This document shows positions 34,321-44,025 of a stretch of DNA of 64,000 nucleotides, in pieces (the first letter of the stretch is position 1; each line of letters opens with the position of its first letter). The notes under the pieces are model-generated. The model was given only the letters and a program-made list of their open reading frames with translations. It did not search any database and was not told the origin of the DNA. A program made the position numbers and the translations under genes. The stretch is from the NCBI GenBank assembly GCA_900539465.1, contig UQCF01000001.1, positions 124,001 through 188,000 of the forward strand, written 5' to 3'. The DNA comes from an uncultured Ruminococcus sp. (GTDB lineage: Bacteria > Bacillota > Clostridia > Oscillospirales > Acutalibacteraceae).

Positions 34321-36349
34321 TGAGAGCACTGACATAAGATTTTTAAAGGGAGTCGGCGAAAAGAGAGCCGAGAAGCTTCACAAGCTCGGCATCTTTAACG
34401 TCGGTGACCTTTTGCGCTATTATCCGAGAGATTACAGAGATCTCAGCAAGGTTACCGAAATTAAAGACGCTGTAACGGATGAAAAATGCTGTATCAAAGC
34501 AATCGTCGGCAAAAATGCCGTAGGTGCAAGAATAAGAAAAGGTCTTACAATTTATAAAACCGAAGTCACCGACGGCACAGGCGTTTTGGAAATAATTATT
34601 TATAACAGCAAATTTGCCGCCCAAGCCCTGAAAGAGGGCGAAGAATACTTTTTTTACGGCAAAATCAGCGGCAATTTTATAAAGAAAGAAATGTCCGCAC
34701 CCGAAATATTCAAATCAACGGGCAACGATATTTCGGTGCACCCGATATATTCGCTCACACAGGGCATAAACTCCAAATATTTAGAAAAGCTGGTTATCTA
34801 CGCTTTTTCTGCCGGAATAAGCGATTTAAAAGACCCTATTCCTAAAGATATAAGAGAAAAGCTATGCCTGATGAAAATCGAAGACGCGCTGAGAGAAATT
34901 CATTTCCCCAAAAATGAGGATATGCTCTCGGAGGCTAAACGCAGACTTATTTTTGAAGAGCTGTTTGTGCTTCAATCTGGGCTTATAAGATTTAAAGGCA
35001 ATGAAAAGAAGCAAAGCAATATAGTAATAAACAAAATATATACCGAAGAATTTTACTCTACCCTCCCCTTTGAACCGACAGAAGCGCAAAAAAGAGCCGT
35101 CAGCGATTGCACCGAGCAAATACAAAGCGGCGTTTTGATGAACAGACTGATTCAGGGCGATGTAGGCTCCGGCAAAACGCTTGTTGCCTGCGCGGTTATA
35201 TATAACATGGCAAAAAACGGCTACCAATCCGCCTTTATGGCGCCGACGGAAATACTTGCTTCTCAGCACTTCAAAACGCTTAAAGGATTTTTTGATAAAT
35301 CGGATATAAATATTGCTCTGCTCACAGGTTCGACATCAGCAAAAGAAAAAAGAGAGATAAAAGAAAAAATCAAAAACGGCGAAATTGATGTTACCATAGG
35401 CACTCACGCGCTGATTCAATCAGATGTTGTATTTAAAAATATAGGTCTTGTCATAACGGACGAACAGCACCGCTTCGGCGTTAAACAGCGCAGTGCTTTA
35501 ACGGCTAAGGGCAACACTCCGCATACGCTTGTAATGTCCGCAACGCCTATTCCGCGCACACTGGCTCTTATGATATACGGCGATCTCGATATTTCGGTAA
35601 TAGACCAAATGCCTGCGGGCAGGCAGCCGATAGAAACCTATCTCATAGACTCAAAAAAGAGACAGCGTGCCTATAACTATATAAAAAAGCATCTTGACGA
35701 GGGCAGGCAGGCATATATCGTTTGCCCGCTTGTTGAAGAAAATGAAGATTTGGGGCTCGCTTCTGCCGAGCGTTTTGCACAAGAGCTGTCTTCTAAAACT
35801 TTTGCGTCTTATTCGGTCGGACTTTTGCACGGCAAAATGAAAGCAAAAGAAAAAGACGCGGTTATGACGGATTTTGCAAAAGGAAAAATCCGTCTGCTTG
35901 TTGCAACCACCGTTATAGAGGTGGGAATAGATGTTCCGAATGCGGTGATTATGCTGATTGAAAACGCAGAAAGATTCGGTCTGTCACAGCTGCACCAGCT
36001 CAGAGGAAGAATCGGCAGAGGAAAATACAAATCCACATGTATACTTGTATCAGACGCTAAAGGAGAGACGTCTCAAAAGCGTTTAAAAATCATGACAGAA
36101 ACCTGTGACGGGTTTAAAATCGCCAATGAAGATTTAGAAATACGCGGCCCCGGCGATTTCTTCGGAGACAGACAGCACGGACTGCCGGAGCTGAAAATTG
36201 CAATGCTGACAGACTCATTTACGCTTAACGAAGCATATAAATTTGCCCGCGAAGTATATGACAATGACCCGCCGCTTATAAAAGAAGAAAACAAAGACCT
36301 GAAAATTGCCGTCAAAAATCTGTTTGACAAAGCAAATGTTTTAAATTAA
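34313..36349 (+). CDS. recG: ATP-dependent DNA helicase RecG
   Basis: 678 residues, the normal RecG length. The N-terminal wedge/OB domain contains FLKGVGEKRAEKL (~residues 9-21). The helicase core has Walker A GDVGSGKT (~residues 282-289), DEQHRFG (~residues 382-388), MSATPIPRTLAL (~residues 408-419) and QLRGRIGRG (motif VI, ~residues 563-571). It remodels stalled forks and Holliday junctions. It overlaps the upstream SBP gene by 8 nt. Confidence 0.97.
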   Translation: MISESTDIRFLKGVGEKRAEKLHKLGIFNVGDLLRYYPRDYRDLSKVTEIKDAVTDEKCCIKAIVGKNAVGARIRKGLTIYKTEVTDGTGVLEIIIYNSKFAAQALKEGEEYFFYGKISGNFIKKEMSAPEIFKSTGNDISVHPIYSLTQGINSKYLEKLVIYAFSAGISDLKDPIPKDIREKLCLMKIEDALREIHFPKNEDMLSEAKRRLIFEELFVLQSGLIRFKGNEKKQSNIVINKIYTEEFYSTLPFEPTEAQKRAVSDCTEQIQSGVLMNRLIQGDVGSGKTLVACAVIYNMAKNGYQSAFMAPTEILASQHFKTLKGFFDKSDINIALLTGSTSAKEKREIKEKIKNGEIDVTIGTHALIQSDVVFKNIGLVITDEQHRFGVKQRSALTAKGNTPHTLVMSATPIPRTLALMIYGDLDISVIDQMPAGRQPIETYLIDSKKRQRAYNYIKKHLDEGRQAYIVCPLVEENEDLGLASAERFAQELSSKTFASYSVGLLHGKMKAKEKDAVMTDFAKGKIRLLVATTVIEVGIDVPNAVIMLIENAERFGLSQLHQLRGRIGRGKYKSTCILVSDAKGETSQKRLKIMTETCDGFKIANEDLEIRGPGDFFGDRQHGLPELKIAMLTDSFTLNEAYKFAREVYDNDPPLIKEENKDLKIAVKNLFDKANVLN

Positions 36350-36369
36350 GAAGAGAAAGGAAAATTACT

Positions 36370-36834
36370 GTGAAAAAAATTCAGAGCTTTCAAATTGACC
36401 ACACCATTCTCCCAAAAGGAATGTATGTATCGAGAACCGACGGAGACGTTATAACCTATGACATCAGAATGCGTTTGCCAAACAAAGAAGAGGTTATGAC
36501 AACCGGCGCAATGCACACGATAGAGCATCTTTTTGCGACCTTTGCAAGAAACAGCGAATACTCTGACAGCATTATATACTTTGGACCTATGGGCTGCCGC
36601 ACGGGATTTTATTTTTTGACGCGCGACAATGTATCAAAAAAGCAGGCAATAGAGCTCACAAAAGAGGCTTTTGATTTTATTGCTTCATACTCCGATGAAA
36701 TACCCGGAGTAAGCGAAGCCGAATGCGGCAACTACCGCGACCACGACCTTGATACGGCTAAAAAAGAAGCCGCGATGATGAAAGAAGTTCTCAAAAATTG
36801 GACAGAGGAAAAACTTGTTTACCCCACAAAGTAA
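36370..36834 (+). CDS. luxS: S-ribosylhomocysteine lyase (autoinducer-2 synthesis)
   Basis: 154 residues with a GTG start after AAAGG. The metal site HTIEHLFATFAR (~residues 54-65, HxxEH) and the second metal/catalytic region GCRTGFYFL (~residues 77-85, with catalytic Cys) are intact. The enzyme splits S-ribosylhomocysteine into homocysteine and DPD, the AI-2 precursor, in the activated methyl cycle. No pfs/mtnN gene is adjacent. Confidence 0.96.
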   Translation: MKKIQSFQIDHTILPKGMYVSRTDGDVITYDIRMRLPNKEEVMTTGAMHTIEHLFATFARNSEYSDSIIYFGPMGCRTGFYFLTRDNVSKKQAIELTKEAFDFIASYSDEIPGVSEAECGNYRDHDLDTAKKEAAMMKEVLKNWTEEKLVYPTK

Positions 36835-36856
36835 ATTGTTCGCGGAGTGAAATACA

Positions 36857-38740
36857 TTGAACAAAAATGAACAGCAAAATTCCGCATTATCAAATGACGG
36901 AGATATTTTTGACGACCTTGACAATATAAGCGAAGAATACAGCGACAAAGCCGAAGAGCAGGATATTGCCGAAGATTTTTTGTCTCGGTATGACGGCAAC
37001 ATCGGCTTTTTTGAAAAGATTTATAATCTTATAGCTGATTTCGGCATGAGCGTCTGCAAATATTTTGCTTTAATAATTTTAAAAACATTTAATTTTATCC
37101 GTATTCCGTCGGTTAAAATCTTTAAGCTTTTCAAAATTATTATTCTGACAATTTTTAATCTTTTAAAATATGCCAAAAGAATAATAGACGATGAGGCTCA
37201 CGATTTTAAAAACGATGTAAAAAATGCGAGAACAAAATTAAAAAGCAACCGCAAGGCAGATGAAAGTGAAAAAGAAAACACTTTTTTGCTTTTAGTTAAA
37301 TATATAAAAACCGCATTTTCTCGGCACAGTCTGTTTCTAAAGCACGCTTCAAACTATATTTTGCCATTAGTTATGCTTGTTGTACTTTTTTCTGTGGTGA
37401 GATATTGGAGCGGTCTTGATTTTGCGCTTGAGGTAAAGTACAACGACGTCAACATCGGATATATCGAGAGCGAAAAAGTCTTTCGTCAGGCGCGTGAAAT
37501 TCTTGATGAAAGGCTCGAAATAGGCAATCAGGAGGCCGACGCAGACCCAATATCCGAGCCGAAATATAAAATTGCCGTAGTAAAGCTCAATGAACTGTCG
37601 GACTCTAACATGATATGTGAGCAAATTATAGAGAACTCCGACAGCGGACTTATCAATGCCTGCGGCGTATATGTTGACGACAAATTTATCGCAAGCGTAA
37701 CCAATGAGAGCGACGCCTCGCTTGTTTTTAAATCTTTGGTAAAAGATTATTGCAAAGAAAACGGAATAGATGAGAACGACTCCGATGTTTTGGTCGATGT
37801 TTCTGAAAACATCACATATATCCAAGGGCTGTATTCGGAAAAAACGCTTATGACCTCCAAGAAGCTCAAAGAATATGTAAAATCCAAAACCAAAAGCGAA
37901 ACAGGCAGCTACACCGTCGGCAAGGGCGACAATCCGTATTCTATTGCCAAAAGATACGGCATGACGGATGAGCAGTTTTACGCTCTTAACCCCGACCTTG
38001 AAAGCGATGAAAGCATAAAAGTCGGAACAACCGTGAATGTTATCAGGAGTATTCCGTATATAAACATATCTGTTTCAGAAACAAAAATCACAACGCGCGA
38101 GATTAAATACGGCACAACCGAAATAAAAACCGACGCACTCTATCAAGGAGTAAAGCGCGTGTTATCAAAGGGCAAAAACGGTGAAGAAACCGTCACAAAT
38201 TTGGTTACCTATATAAACGGCGCGGAAGTATCTTCAAAGGTTATCAGCTCAACAGTTACAAAAGAGCCTGTTGATGAAAAGGTATATGTCGGCACAAAAC
38301 CGATACCGTCATACGTCACAATTTACGGTATCTCAAGCGGCACATTTATCTGGCCTGTTGCAGGTGCAAATTATGTTACGTCGGGCTTCGGCTACCGCTT
38401 CCTTTTCGGCAAAACAAGCTTTCACCGAGGAATTGACATAAGCGGCTCCGGCGCACTGGGCAAGCCTGTTATCGCATCTGCCGCAGGAACGGTGGAAAAG
38501 GTGACCTCCGGCAACACAGGTTACGGTTACAGCGTTTTAATCGACCACGGCAACGGAATAAAAACCCGCTACGGTCACTGCCTCGCGGGCTCTATAACCG
38601 TAAACGTCGGCGACAGCGTTGCACAGGGGCAAATGATAGCACAGCTCGGCAGCACGGGCAACTCAACAGGTCCTCACCTGCATTTTGAAATTATATATAA
38701 CGGCGCATATACAAACCCGCTTGATTATGTATCACGTTAA
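36857..38740 (+). CDS. Membrane-anchored M23 metallopeptidase with LysM and G5 domains
   Basis: 627 residues from a TTG start behind CGGAG; no in-frame ATG is close. A long cytoplasmic N-terminus (~1-165) has an acidic head and a Lys-rich, Phe/Ile-rich helical stretch. It is followed by one membrane helix (LPLVMLVVLFSVVRYW, ~residues 171-186) and an extracellular part. LysM (YTVGKGDNPYSIAKRYGMT, ~residues 353-371) and G5 (~390-480) precede a C-terminal M23 domain with HRGIDISGSG (~residues 525-534) and GPHLHFEI (~residues 609-616). It cleaves peptidoglycan cross-links at the cell surface. The large cytoplasmic N-terminus is unusual for the family. Confidence 0.9.
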   Translation: MNKNEQQNSALSNDGDIFDDLDNISEEYSDKAEEQDIAEDFLSRYDGNIGFFEKIYNLIADFGMSVCKYFALIILKTFNFIRIPSVKIFKLFKIIILTIFNLLKYAKRIIDDEAHDFKNDVKNARTKLKSNRKADESEKENTFLLLVKYIKTAFSRHSLFLKHASNYILPLVMLVVLFSVVRYWSGLDFALEVKYNDVNIGYIESEKVFRQAREILDERLEIGNQEADADPISEPKYKIAVVKLNELSDSNMICEQIIENSDSGLINACGVYVDDKFIASVTNESDASLVFKSLVKDYCKENGIDENDSDVLVDVSENITYIQGLYSEKTLMTSKKLKEYVKSKTKSETGSYTVGKGDNPYSIAKRYGMTDEQFYALNPDLESDESIKVGTTVNVIRSIPYINISVSETKITTREIKYGTTEIKTDALYQGVKRVLSKGKNGEETVTNLVTYINGAEVSSKVISSTVTKEPVDEKVYVGTKPIPSYVTIYGISSGTFIWPVAGANYVTSGFGYRFLFGKTSFHRGIDISGSGALGKPVIASAAGTVEKVTSGNTGYGYSVLIDHGNGIKTRYGHCLAGSITVNVGDSVAQGQMIAQLGSTGNSTGPHLHFEIIYNGAYTNPLDYVSR

Positions 38741-38753
38741 AAGGATGGTAAAG

Positions 38754-39674
38754 ATGATAAAAGAAATACCGAACGGCGTATTCCCGACCATGCTCACGCC
38801 TTTCACTGACGGCAACAAAATCGACTACAACGGCGTTGAGCAAATATTAAATTGGTACAGCAAGAAAAAAACAGACGGTATTTTTGCCATCTGTCAGTCC
38901 AGCGAAATATTTTATTTGTCTTTTGAGGAGCGTTATGAGCTTCTTAAATTTATAACGGCTCATGCGCCGAAAGGCATGAGCATTGTCGCCTCCGGCAACA
39001 CGGCGGACGACATTGACAGGCAAATATATGAGGCGAATAAATTTATTGAACTCGGCATTGACGCATACGTTTTTATATCAAACCGCCTTGCGCGTCAAGA
39101 CGAAGACGACAGCGTATTTTTAAAAAACACCGAGCGTGTTATAAAAGAAATACCCGAAACCGCTCTCGGAATTTATGAGTGCCCGTATCCTTATAAAAGA
39201 GTACTCTCCCCCGCTGTTATGAAAGAACTTGCAAGCACGGGAGTCTTTAGATTTTTAAAAGATACCTGCTGTGATTCTTCAATGATAAAAGAAAAGCTCG
39301 ACGCAGTCAAAGGCAGCGGATTTAAAATTTTTAATGCAAATGCGGCAACTCTTTTGAAAACGCTTCGTTTCGGCGTTTCGGGTTATTCTGGTGTCATGGC
39401 TAACTTTCATCCTGAGATATATTCATATCTGTGCAATAACTTTGACTCAAACCCGCAAAAGAGTGAAGAGATACAAAATGTTTTGGGCTTTATGTCGGTC
39501 GCGGAATGTCAGATGTACCCGGTAAACGCCAAATATTATTTAACGCTTGAAGGTCTTGACATCACAACCAAGTGCAGAACAAGAGACGCTTCCGAATTCA
39601 CCGAAAGCCGCCGGCTTGAGATTGACCAGATGCACGCGCTTACACAAAAGATAAAAGAAATTTACAACATATAA
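38754..39674 (+). CDS. DapA/NanA-family aldolase (paralogue 1)
   Basis: 306 residues from the ATG at 38754 with GGATGG upstream; longer in-frame starts lie inside the previous gene. It is a TIM-barrel of the dihydrodipicolinate synthase / N-acetylneuraminate lyase family. It begins IPNGVFPTMLTPF and has Tyr in GIYECPYPY (~residues 138-146) and the Schiff-base Lys in RFLKDTCCDS (~residues 167-176). The usual GTTGE substrate motif is replaced by CQSSEIF (~residues 46-52). The substrate is therefore probably a sugar-acid or other keto-acid aldol rather than lysine precursors. It shares this feature with the homologue at 44026-44928. Confidence 0.85.
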   Translation: MIKEIPNGVFPTMLTPFTDGNKIDYNGVEQILNWYSKKKTDGIFAICQSSEIFYLSFEERYELLKFITAHAPKGMSIVASGNTADDIDRQIYEANKFIELGIDAYVFISNRLARQDEDDSVFLKNTERVIKEIPETALGIYECPYPYKRVLSPAVMKELASTGVFRFLKDTCCDSSMIKEKLDAVKGSGFKIFNANAATLLKTLRFGVSGYSGVMANFHPEIYSYLCNNFDSNPQKSEEIQNVLGFMSVAECQMYPVNAKYYLTLEGLDITTKCRTRDASEFTESRRLEIDQMHALTQKIKEIYNI

Positions 39675-39677
39675 AAG

Positions 39678-39709
39678 GCACGCCGGTTAGATTGCCGGCG
39701 CGCTTTTTT
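39678..39709 (+). terminator. Terminator of the ymdB-to-aldolase unit
   Basis: CGCCGG / CCGGCG stem with an 8-nt loop, followed by CGCTTTTTTC. The opposing glycosyltransferase gene ends inside it. Confidence 0.8.
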
Positions 39710-40964
39710 CATCTGTAATATGTGAAAGTTCTTTTGAAAAAATGTCATAATTTTTTTCTGCATCAAAGTTATCTTTCCAAAAAATTCTTGCGTTTTCTCT
39801 GAAAGAAATATAAACATCGTTTTTCATATTCAGAAAACTCATAATTTTTTCTTTAAATTCTTCGGCAGTGAAATCGGCATTTAAAAGGAATCCGTTGCAG
39901 CCGTCTTTTACTATTTCGCTTGTACCGCCCACATCGGTTGCAAGTACAGGTATGCCGAACGACATTGCCTCCATAACAGAAACAGGCAGACCCTCCGAGC
40001 TGCTGACATTTATAAACAAGCTGACAGGGTGCTCGGTGTAATACTTATAAACATCTGTATTGCTCATTTTGCCGACGAACTCGAAGTTCATAAAAGAAAG
40101 CTCTTTATCCGCCCTATCTTTAAGGCGTTCTCTGTCTTTGCCGTCGCCGATATGAGTCCAATATATTTCGTGCTTTGTGCCATTTAAAGAAGCCAGTGAA
40201 TCAATCAGCTTGTCAAGCCTTTTTACGCTACTGATTCTGGAGCATGTGACGATATGGAATGTTGAGCTTGCAGACGACATTCCATAGTCCACCGTGCCGA
40301 GATACGCCGTCACGATTTTATCTTTATATTTCGGTACAACTTCTTTTAAATGCTCCGCTCCCTGATGCGAGCACACATATATTTTATCGCACTCTGCCGC
40401 CAAAGTATTGCGGTACGGCAAAAAATTAAGTGAATTTGCACTTTCATACAAATCATATCTGTGTGCGCGTGAAACTAAGCGTGCATTTATTCCATTTGAT
40501 AAAAGCCATTTTTTTATAAGAGCACCTATGCGGCAGGTAACAAAAAACCAATAGCTGTAAACGGCGACCTCATCAAAATCGGAAAAATCGTATTTTTGAA
40601 GAATTTTAAGGCTTTCGCCAAACTGCCTTTCTGCTCTTTGATTAAAATATTTTGAAAATACTTTTTTTATCGGAGTATTGCATTTCTCCGCATCTTCGGG
40701 GAGCATATCATCTTTTTTTAAAATATGAGCCGCGCCTTTAAGAACATCGCCAAAGCGCGATATTTTTTTGCTTTTTTGTGATACGTTATAGTAATCCACT
40801 CCGACGGGTACCTCTCGCGCCTCTTTGACGCTTGAGTCAAGGTCCTGCGCTAAAATAATCACCTTATCAAAGCATTGTTTTTGATATTTAATTTCGCTTT
40901 CGAGAAAAGGTTCACCTGCCGAAAACGGGAATTCGCTGGTTAAAATAATAAGACATTTTTTCAC
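39687..40964 (-). CDS. GT4-family glycosyltransferase
   Basis: 425 residues, GTG start. GT-B fold: the N-terminal acceptor domain begins CLIILTSEFPFSAGEPFLES. The C-terminal nucleotide-sugar domain has VTCSRISSVKRLDKLIDSL (~residues 238-256) and the EX7E region SEGLPVSVMEAMSFGIPVLA (~residues 328-347), followed by VGGTSEIV. It transfers a sugar to a surface glycan or lipid; the donor is not predictable. It is a single gene with no sugar-biosynthesis neighbours. Confidence 0.87.
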   Translation of the reverse strand: MKKCLIILTSEFPFSAGEPFLESEIKYQKQCFDKVIILAQDLDSSVKEAREVPVGVDYYNVSQKSKKISRFGDVLKGAAHILKKDDMLPEDAEKCNTPIKKVFSKYFNQRAERQFGESLKILQKYDFSDFDEVAVYSYWFFVTCRIGALIKKWLLSNGINARLVSRAHRYDLYESANSLNFLPYRNTLAAECDKIYVCSHQGAEHLKEVVPKYKDKIVTAYLGTVDYGMSSASSTFHIVTCSRISSVKRLDKLIDSLASLNGTKHEIYWTHIGDGKDRERLKDRADKELSFMNFEFVGKMSNTDVYKYYTEHPVSLFINVSSSEGLPVSVMEAMSFGIPVLATDVGGTSEIVKDGCNGFLLNADFTAEEFKEKIMSFLNMKNDVYISFRENARIFWKDNFDAEKNYDIFSKELSHITDEKSAPAI

Positions 40965-41057
40965 GCGGTGACCCTCCCCTTTCTTAGCAAAAAGTATATC
41001 ATTAGGGCTTCAAATTGTCAACAAATCAAAAAAGGCAATGTATTCCATAAGCTTAAA

Positions 41058-41705
41058 CTATTTCTTTTTGGCAATAATTTCGGGTATTTTTTTGAACGAT
41101 GATGAAAGCTTTTTAGAGACCGCCTCTGCAAGCGACTCTAAAAGCTTTGAATGTGAAATCATGCTCGATCCCTGAGTCAGCATAAACATATATGCTTCGC
41201 ATACTTCGCTATATCCTACATCACTGCCGTAACACTCATCATAAATCCACATTTTAATATATGTCACAAGTGCTATCGACTGATATTGCGATATGGTATC
41301 TCTTGTTATCACCTTGTTGTCATAATTAAAATCAACGGATTTATACACTTCAAGAAACAGCTTTTTAAAAGCAGCGGCGAGTATGCCTTCAAAACCGTTT
41401 TGCCCCGTAATTGTAAAGGCTCGTTTAAAGAATTTTTTGTCGTCCTCAACACAAGAGAACATCAAGCTCAAAGCTTCAACATACATCTCTTTTTCTATAA
41501 GAATTATTACTTTATCGGATATTTCGGACTTGACAATCCATTCGAGTATTTCGTACTTATCCTGAAAATAGTTATAAAAAGTGGAGCGCATAATGCCGGA
41601 CTCGGCGGCAATCATTTTAACGGTTATTTTGTTGAAGTCCTTTTTTTCTACAAGTCTTTTAAACGCATCGGCTATCAGCGCATAAGTTAAACTTTTAGCA
41701 TCCAT
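41058..41705 (-). CDS. TetR/AcrR-family transcriptional regulator
   Basis: 215 residues after GGGAGG. The N-terminal HTH has KITVKMIAAESGIMRSTFYN (~residues 25-44), with FYNYFQDKYEIL completing the TetR DNA-binding motif. The all-helical C-terminus resembles the TetR_C group found in DhaS-like regulators. It is divergent from spoIVB and 93 bp from the glycosyltransferase; the target and ligand are unknown. Confidence 0.88.
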   Translation of the reverse strand: MDAKSLTYALIADAFKRLVEKKDFNKITVKMIAAESGIMRSTFYNYFQDKYEILEWIVKSEISDKVIILIEKEMYVEALSLMFSCVEDDKKFFKRAFTITGQNGFEGILAAAFKKLFLEVYKSVDFNYDNKVITRDTISQYQSIALVTYIKMWIYDECYGSDVGYSEVCEAYMFMLTQGSSMISHSKLLESLAEAVSKKLSSSFKKIPEIIAKKK

Positions 41706-41765
41706 TTACGTCCCTCCCTGTTAATAATTTATATTATTTTGGCAAAAAAAGCAACAAAATTTTAT

Positions 41766-41794
41766 TGAATAAAAAATTTTCCTCAAATAAACTA
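41766..41794 (+). promoter_or_regulatory. Candidate forespore (sigma-G/F) promoter of spoIVB
   Basis: TGAATA (41766-41771), 16 bp, TAAACTA (41788-41794), against the sigma-G pattern TGMATA-N15/16-CATWMTA (five of seven bases match at -10). The gene is forespore-expressed in Bacillus. No good sigma-A promoter is seen here. Confidence 0.4.
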
Positions 41795-41830
41795 AAGCAA
41801 AACGGACAGTTTAAATATCGGAGGTGCGAT

Positions 41831-43054
41831 ATGAAAAAACTGTTTCAGGTGCTGAGCTTTGTTTTTTTCTTTAGCTGCAGCGCGGTATTGCTGATGATAA
41901 TTATAGGATATTCGCGAATACCGAATGAAATTTCTATGCAGGAATACAGCTCAATGTCATCGGGCAGCGCGTATGTTTGCAGATCACTGACCGAAATTTC
42001 GGCCAACGCGACGGTAAACAATACTGATCAATACGAGACCTCCGTGCGTCTGTTTGACATATTTCCGATAAAATCCGCAAAGGTAAACGTGTCTGAGCGA
42101 AAATACGTTGTTTTGGGCGGCGATGTTTTCGGCATACGGCTTTATACCAAGGGCGTTATGATTGTAAAAATTGACGACGTTGCAACCGTAAACGGCAGAA
42201 TATGCCCCGGCGCAAAAGCAGGTCTTAAAGAGGGCGATATAATTTTGAGCGTAAACGGTAAAGAAATCAGCAACAACAAAACATTATCAAAAATTATATC
42301 ATCGTCACAAGGCAAGGCTCTTAAATTAAAAATTGAGAGAAATGCCGAGGTAACAGAGACAGAATTTTATGCTGTTTTATCGTCTGACGGTTCTGACTAT
42401 AAAGGCGGATTATGGGTGCGCGACAGCACGGCCGGCATAGGCACAATGACTTTTTATGACAGAAATTCAGGTGTATTTGCAGGTCTCGGTCATGCTGTGT
42501 GCGATGTTGACACAGGCGAAATAATGCCTCTCTCCGGAGGAGACGCGGTAAAAGCAAGCGTAAAGGGGTGCTATAAAAGCTCGGGCAGCACCCCCGGTGA
42601 GCTTTGCGGGGTATTCAGCGGTAACTCTATAGGTTCATTGATAATTAACGGAGAAACCGGAATTTACGGCACGCTGTATTCATACGGCAAAAATGCTAAT
42701 GTGATACCTGTTGCTTTGCCTGCCGAGGTTAAAACGGGCAGCGCTCAGATTATAAGCACGGTTGATGAAAACGGCCCTAAATATTATGATATTCAGATAA
42801 CAAAAATTTATCAAGGTGCATCCGACCAGCGCAATCTTATAATTAAAGTGACAGACGAAGAGCTTATAGAAAAAACCGGCGGAATAGTTCAGGGAATGAG
42901 CGGAAGCCCCATAATTCAAAACGGTATGCTTATAGGTGCGGTTACACATGTTTTTGTTGACAATGCAACCGAAGGCTACGGAATATTTGCCCAAAACATG
43001 ACCGAAACAGAAGCTTCTCTTGAAAAGGAACTGAAGCTTTCGACGGCAGGATAA
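41831..43054 (+). CDS. spoIVB: SpoIVB peptidase (sporulation signalling serine protease)
   Basis: 407 residues from the ATG at 41831, fixed by CGGAGGTG; the longer upstream frame has no ribosome site. A signal anchor (~5-28) is followed by a PDZ domain (CPGAKAGLKEGDIILSVNGK, ~residues 129-148) and an S55 protease domain. His lies in GLGHAVCDVDTG (~residues 219-230) and the catalytic Ser in IVQGMSGSPIIQNG (~residues 353-366). It is secreted from the forespore and cleaves SpoIVFA to trigger sigma-K activation. It is strong evidence for an endospore-former. Confidence 0.95.
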   Translation: MKKLFQVLSFVFFFSCSAVLLMIIIGYSRIPNEISMQEYSSMSSGSAYVCRSLTEISANATVNNTDQYETSVRLFDIFPIKSAKVNVSERKYVVLGGDVFGIRLYTKGVMIVKIDDVATVNGRICPGAKAGLKEGDIILSVNGKEISNNKTLSKIISSSQGKALKLKIERNAEVTETEFYAVLSSDGSDYKGGLWVRDSTAGIGTMTFYDRNSGVFAGLGHAVCDVDTGEIMPLSGGDAVKASVKGCYKSSGSTPGELCGVFSGNSIGSLIINGETGIYGTLYSYGKNANVIPVALPAEVKTGSAQIISTVDENGPKYYDIQITKIYQGASDQRNLIIKVTDEELIEKTGGIVQGMSGSPIIQNGMLIGAVTHVFVDNATEGYGIFAQNMTETEASLEKELKLSTAG

Positions 43055-43067
43055 GGCATATCGCAAA

Positions 43068-43108
43068 AATCACCCCGATAAGGTATTATTACCGCAATCG
43101 GGGTGATT
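43068..43108. terminator. Bidirectional terminator between spoIVB and the eut operon
   Basis: 12-bp inverted repeat AATCACCCCGAT / ATCGGGGTGATT with a 17-nt loop, between converging genes. It is the only strong terminator found downstream of the eut operon. Confidence 0.85.
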
Positions 43109-43128
43109 AAATATGAAATTTAACGGTA

Positions 43129-44013
43129 TCAGCCTTTTCTCATCTTTACGAGGTCATCGTAATTTATAAGTTTAATACCCTCGCTCTCAAGAATTTTCCT
43201 TGTCTGTGGGTCTGAAAACAGCTTATATTCCCACACTCTTCTCCACCATGCGGCGGTGATGTTTTTGATTTCATCTGTTTCTTTTGCCGGGTGGATATAA
43301 GTTTCACTGACTCCATCGGGTATATTTACGAGCCTGTTTATGGCAAAATTTTTAAAAGTCTCATAATCTTTATATGCCTCTTTGGGGCACTCGGGGTATA
43401 TAAGATAATCAAGTATCGGAACTTCGTACATATCCGCTATGTTGGCATAGCTTCTTACAAATTTCTCATACATTGATATAGGCAAATCCAAGCCCTCGGG
43501 AATATAATCCGGGTGCGGAAAACGGTACATTCTGAAAGAATAGCCGAGTTCATTGCACATTTCAAAAACCTTGGGCATTAAATCATAATTGCCGCAAAGA
43601 CCGTAGAGAGCCGCCATATGTGTATCAAGGTGCGAAATTTCAAGACCGAGCTGTTTTGCTCTGTTCACCTGCGCGCGTATCTCATTACCGACCTCTTTAA
43701 TATCGCACTGTGCCTCAAACTCTTCACATTCGTGATAAAAATATCCTTCCGGGTCACGCAGCGAGTCTGTTCCGCATGAAGCAACGGGACCCCAGCGATA
43801 GCCGCCCCATTCGCTTGTGAAAGTTAAATGCACGCCTACCGAATACTCTTTGTGCTTTTGGCACCATCTGATTGCGTGCTTCGCCCAACTGCTCGGCACC
43901 ATAACAGAAGCAGATGTAATTCCACCGCTCTCAAAAAGCTCAAATGTAGCTTCGTTATGCGAAAGGCACATTCCGAAATCATCGGCATTTATAATAAGAT
44001 AACGCTCGCCCAT
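43129..44013 (-). CDS. ChbG/YdjC-family carbohydrate deacetylase
   Basis: 294 residues. Metal-binding motifs of the YdjC fold are INADDFGMC (~residues 8-16), VGVHLTF (~residues 58-64) and SHLDTHMAAL (~residues 126-135). Members remove acetyl groups from N-acetylated sugars such as diacetylchitobiose. It starts 12 bp after the DapA-like gene and is the last gene before the terminator, so it is probably co-transcribed with the eut genes, although a role in ethanolamine use is not obvious. Confidence 0.85.
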   Translation of the reverse strand: MGERYLIINADDFGMCLSHNEATFELFESGGITSASVMVPSSWAKHAIRWCQKHKEYSVGVHLTFTSEWGGYRWGPVASCGTDSLRDPEGYFYHECEEFEAQCDIKEVGNEIRAQVNRAKQLGLEISHLDTHMAALYGLCGNYDLMPKVFEMCNELGYSFRMYRFPHPDYIPEGLDLPISMYEKFVRSYANIADMYEVPILDYLIYPECPKEAYKDYETFKNFAINRLVNIPDGVSETYIHPAKETDEIKNITAAWWRRVWEYKLFSDPQTRKILESEGIKLINYDDLVKMRKG

Positions 44014-44025
44014 AGAAAACCTCGC

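Noticed and set aside
34313..36349. A separate defence helicase
   Set aside because: Length, wedge domain and motif VI identify ordinary RecG.
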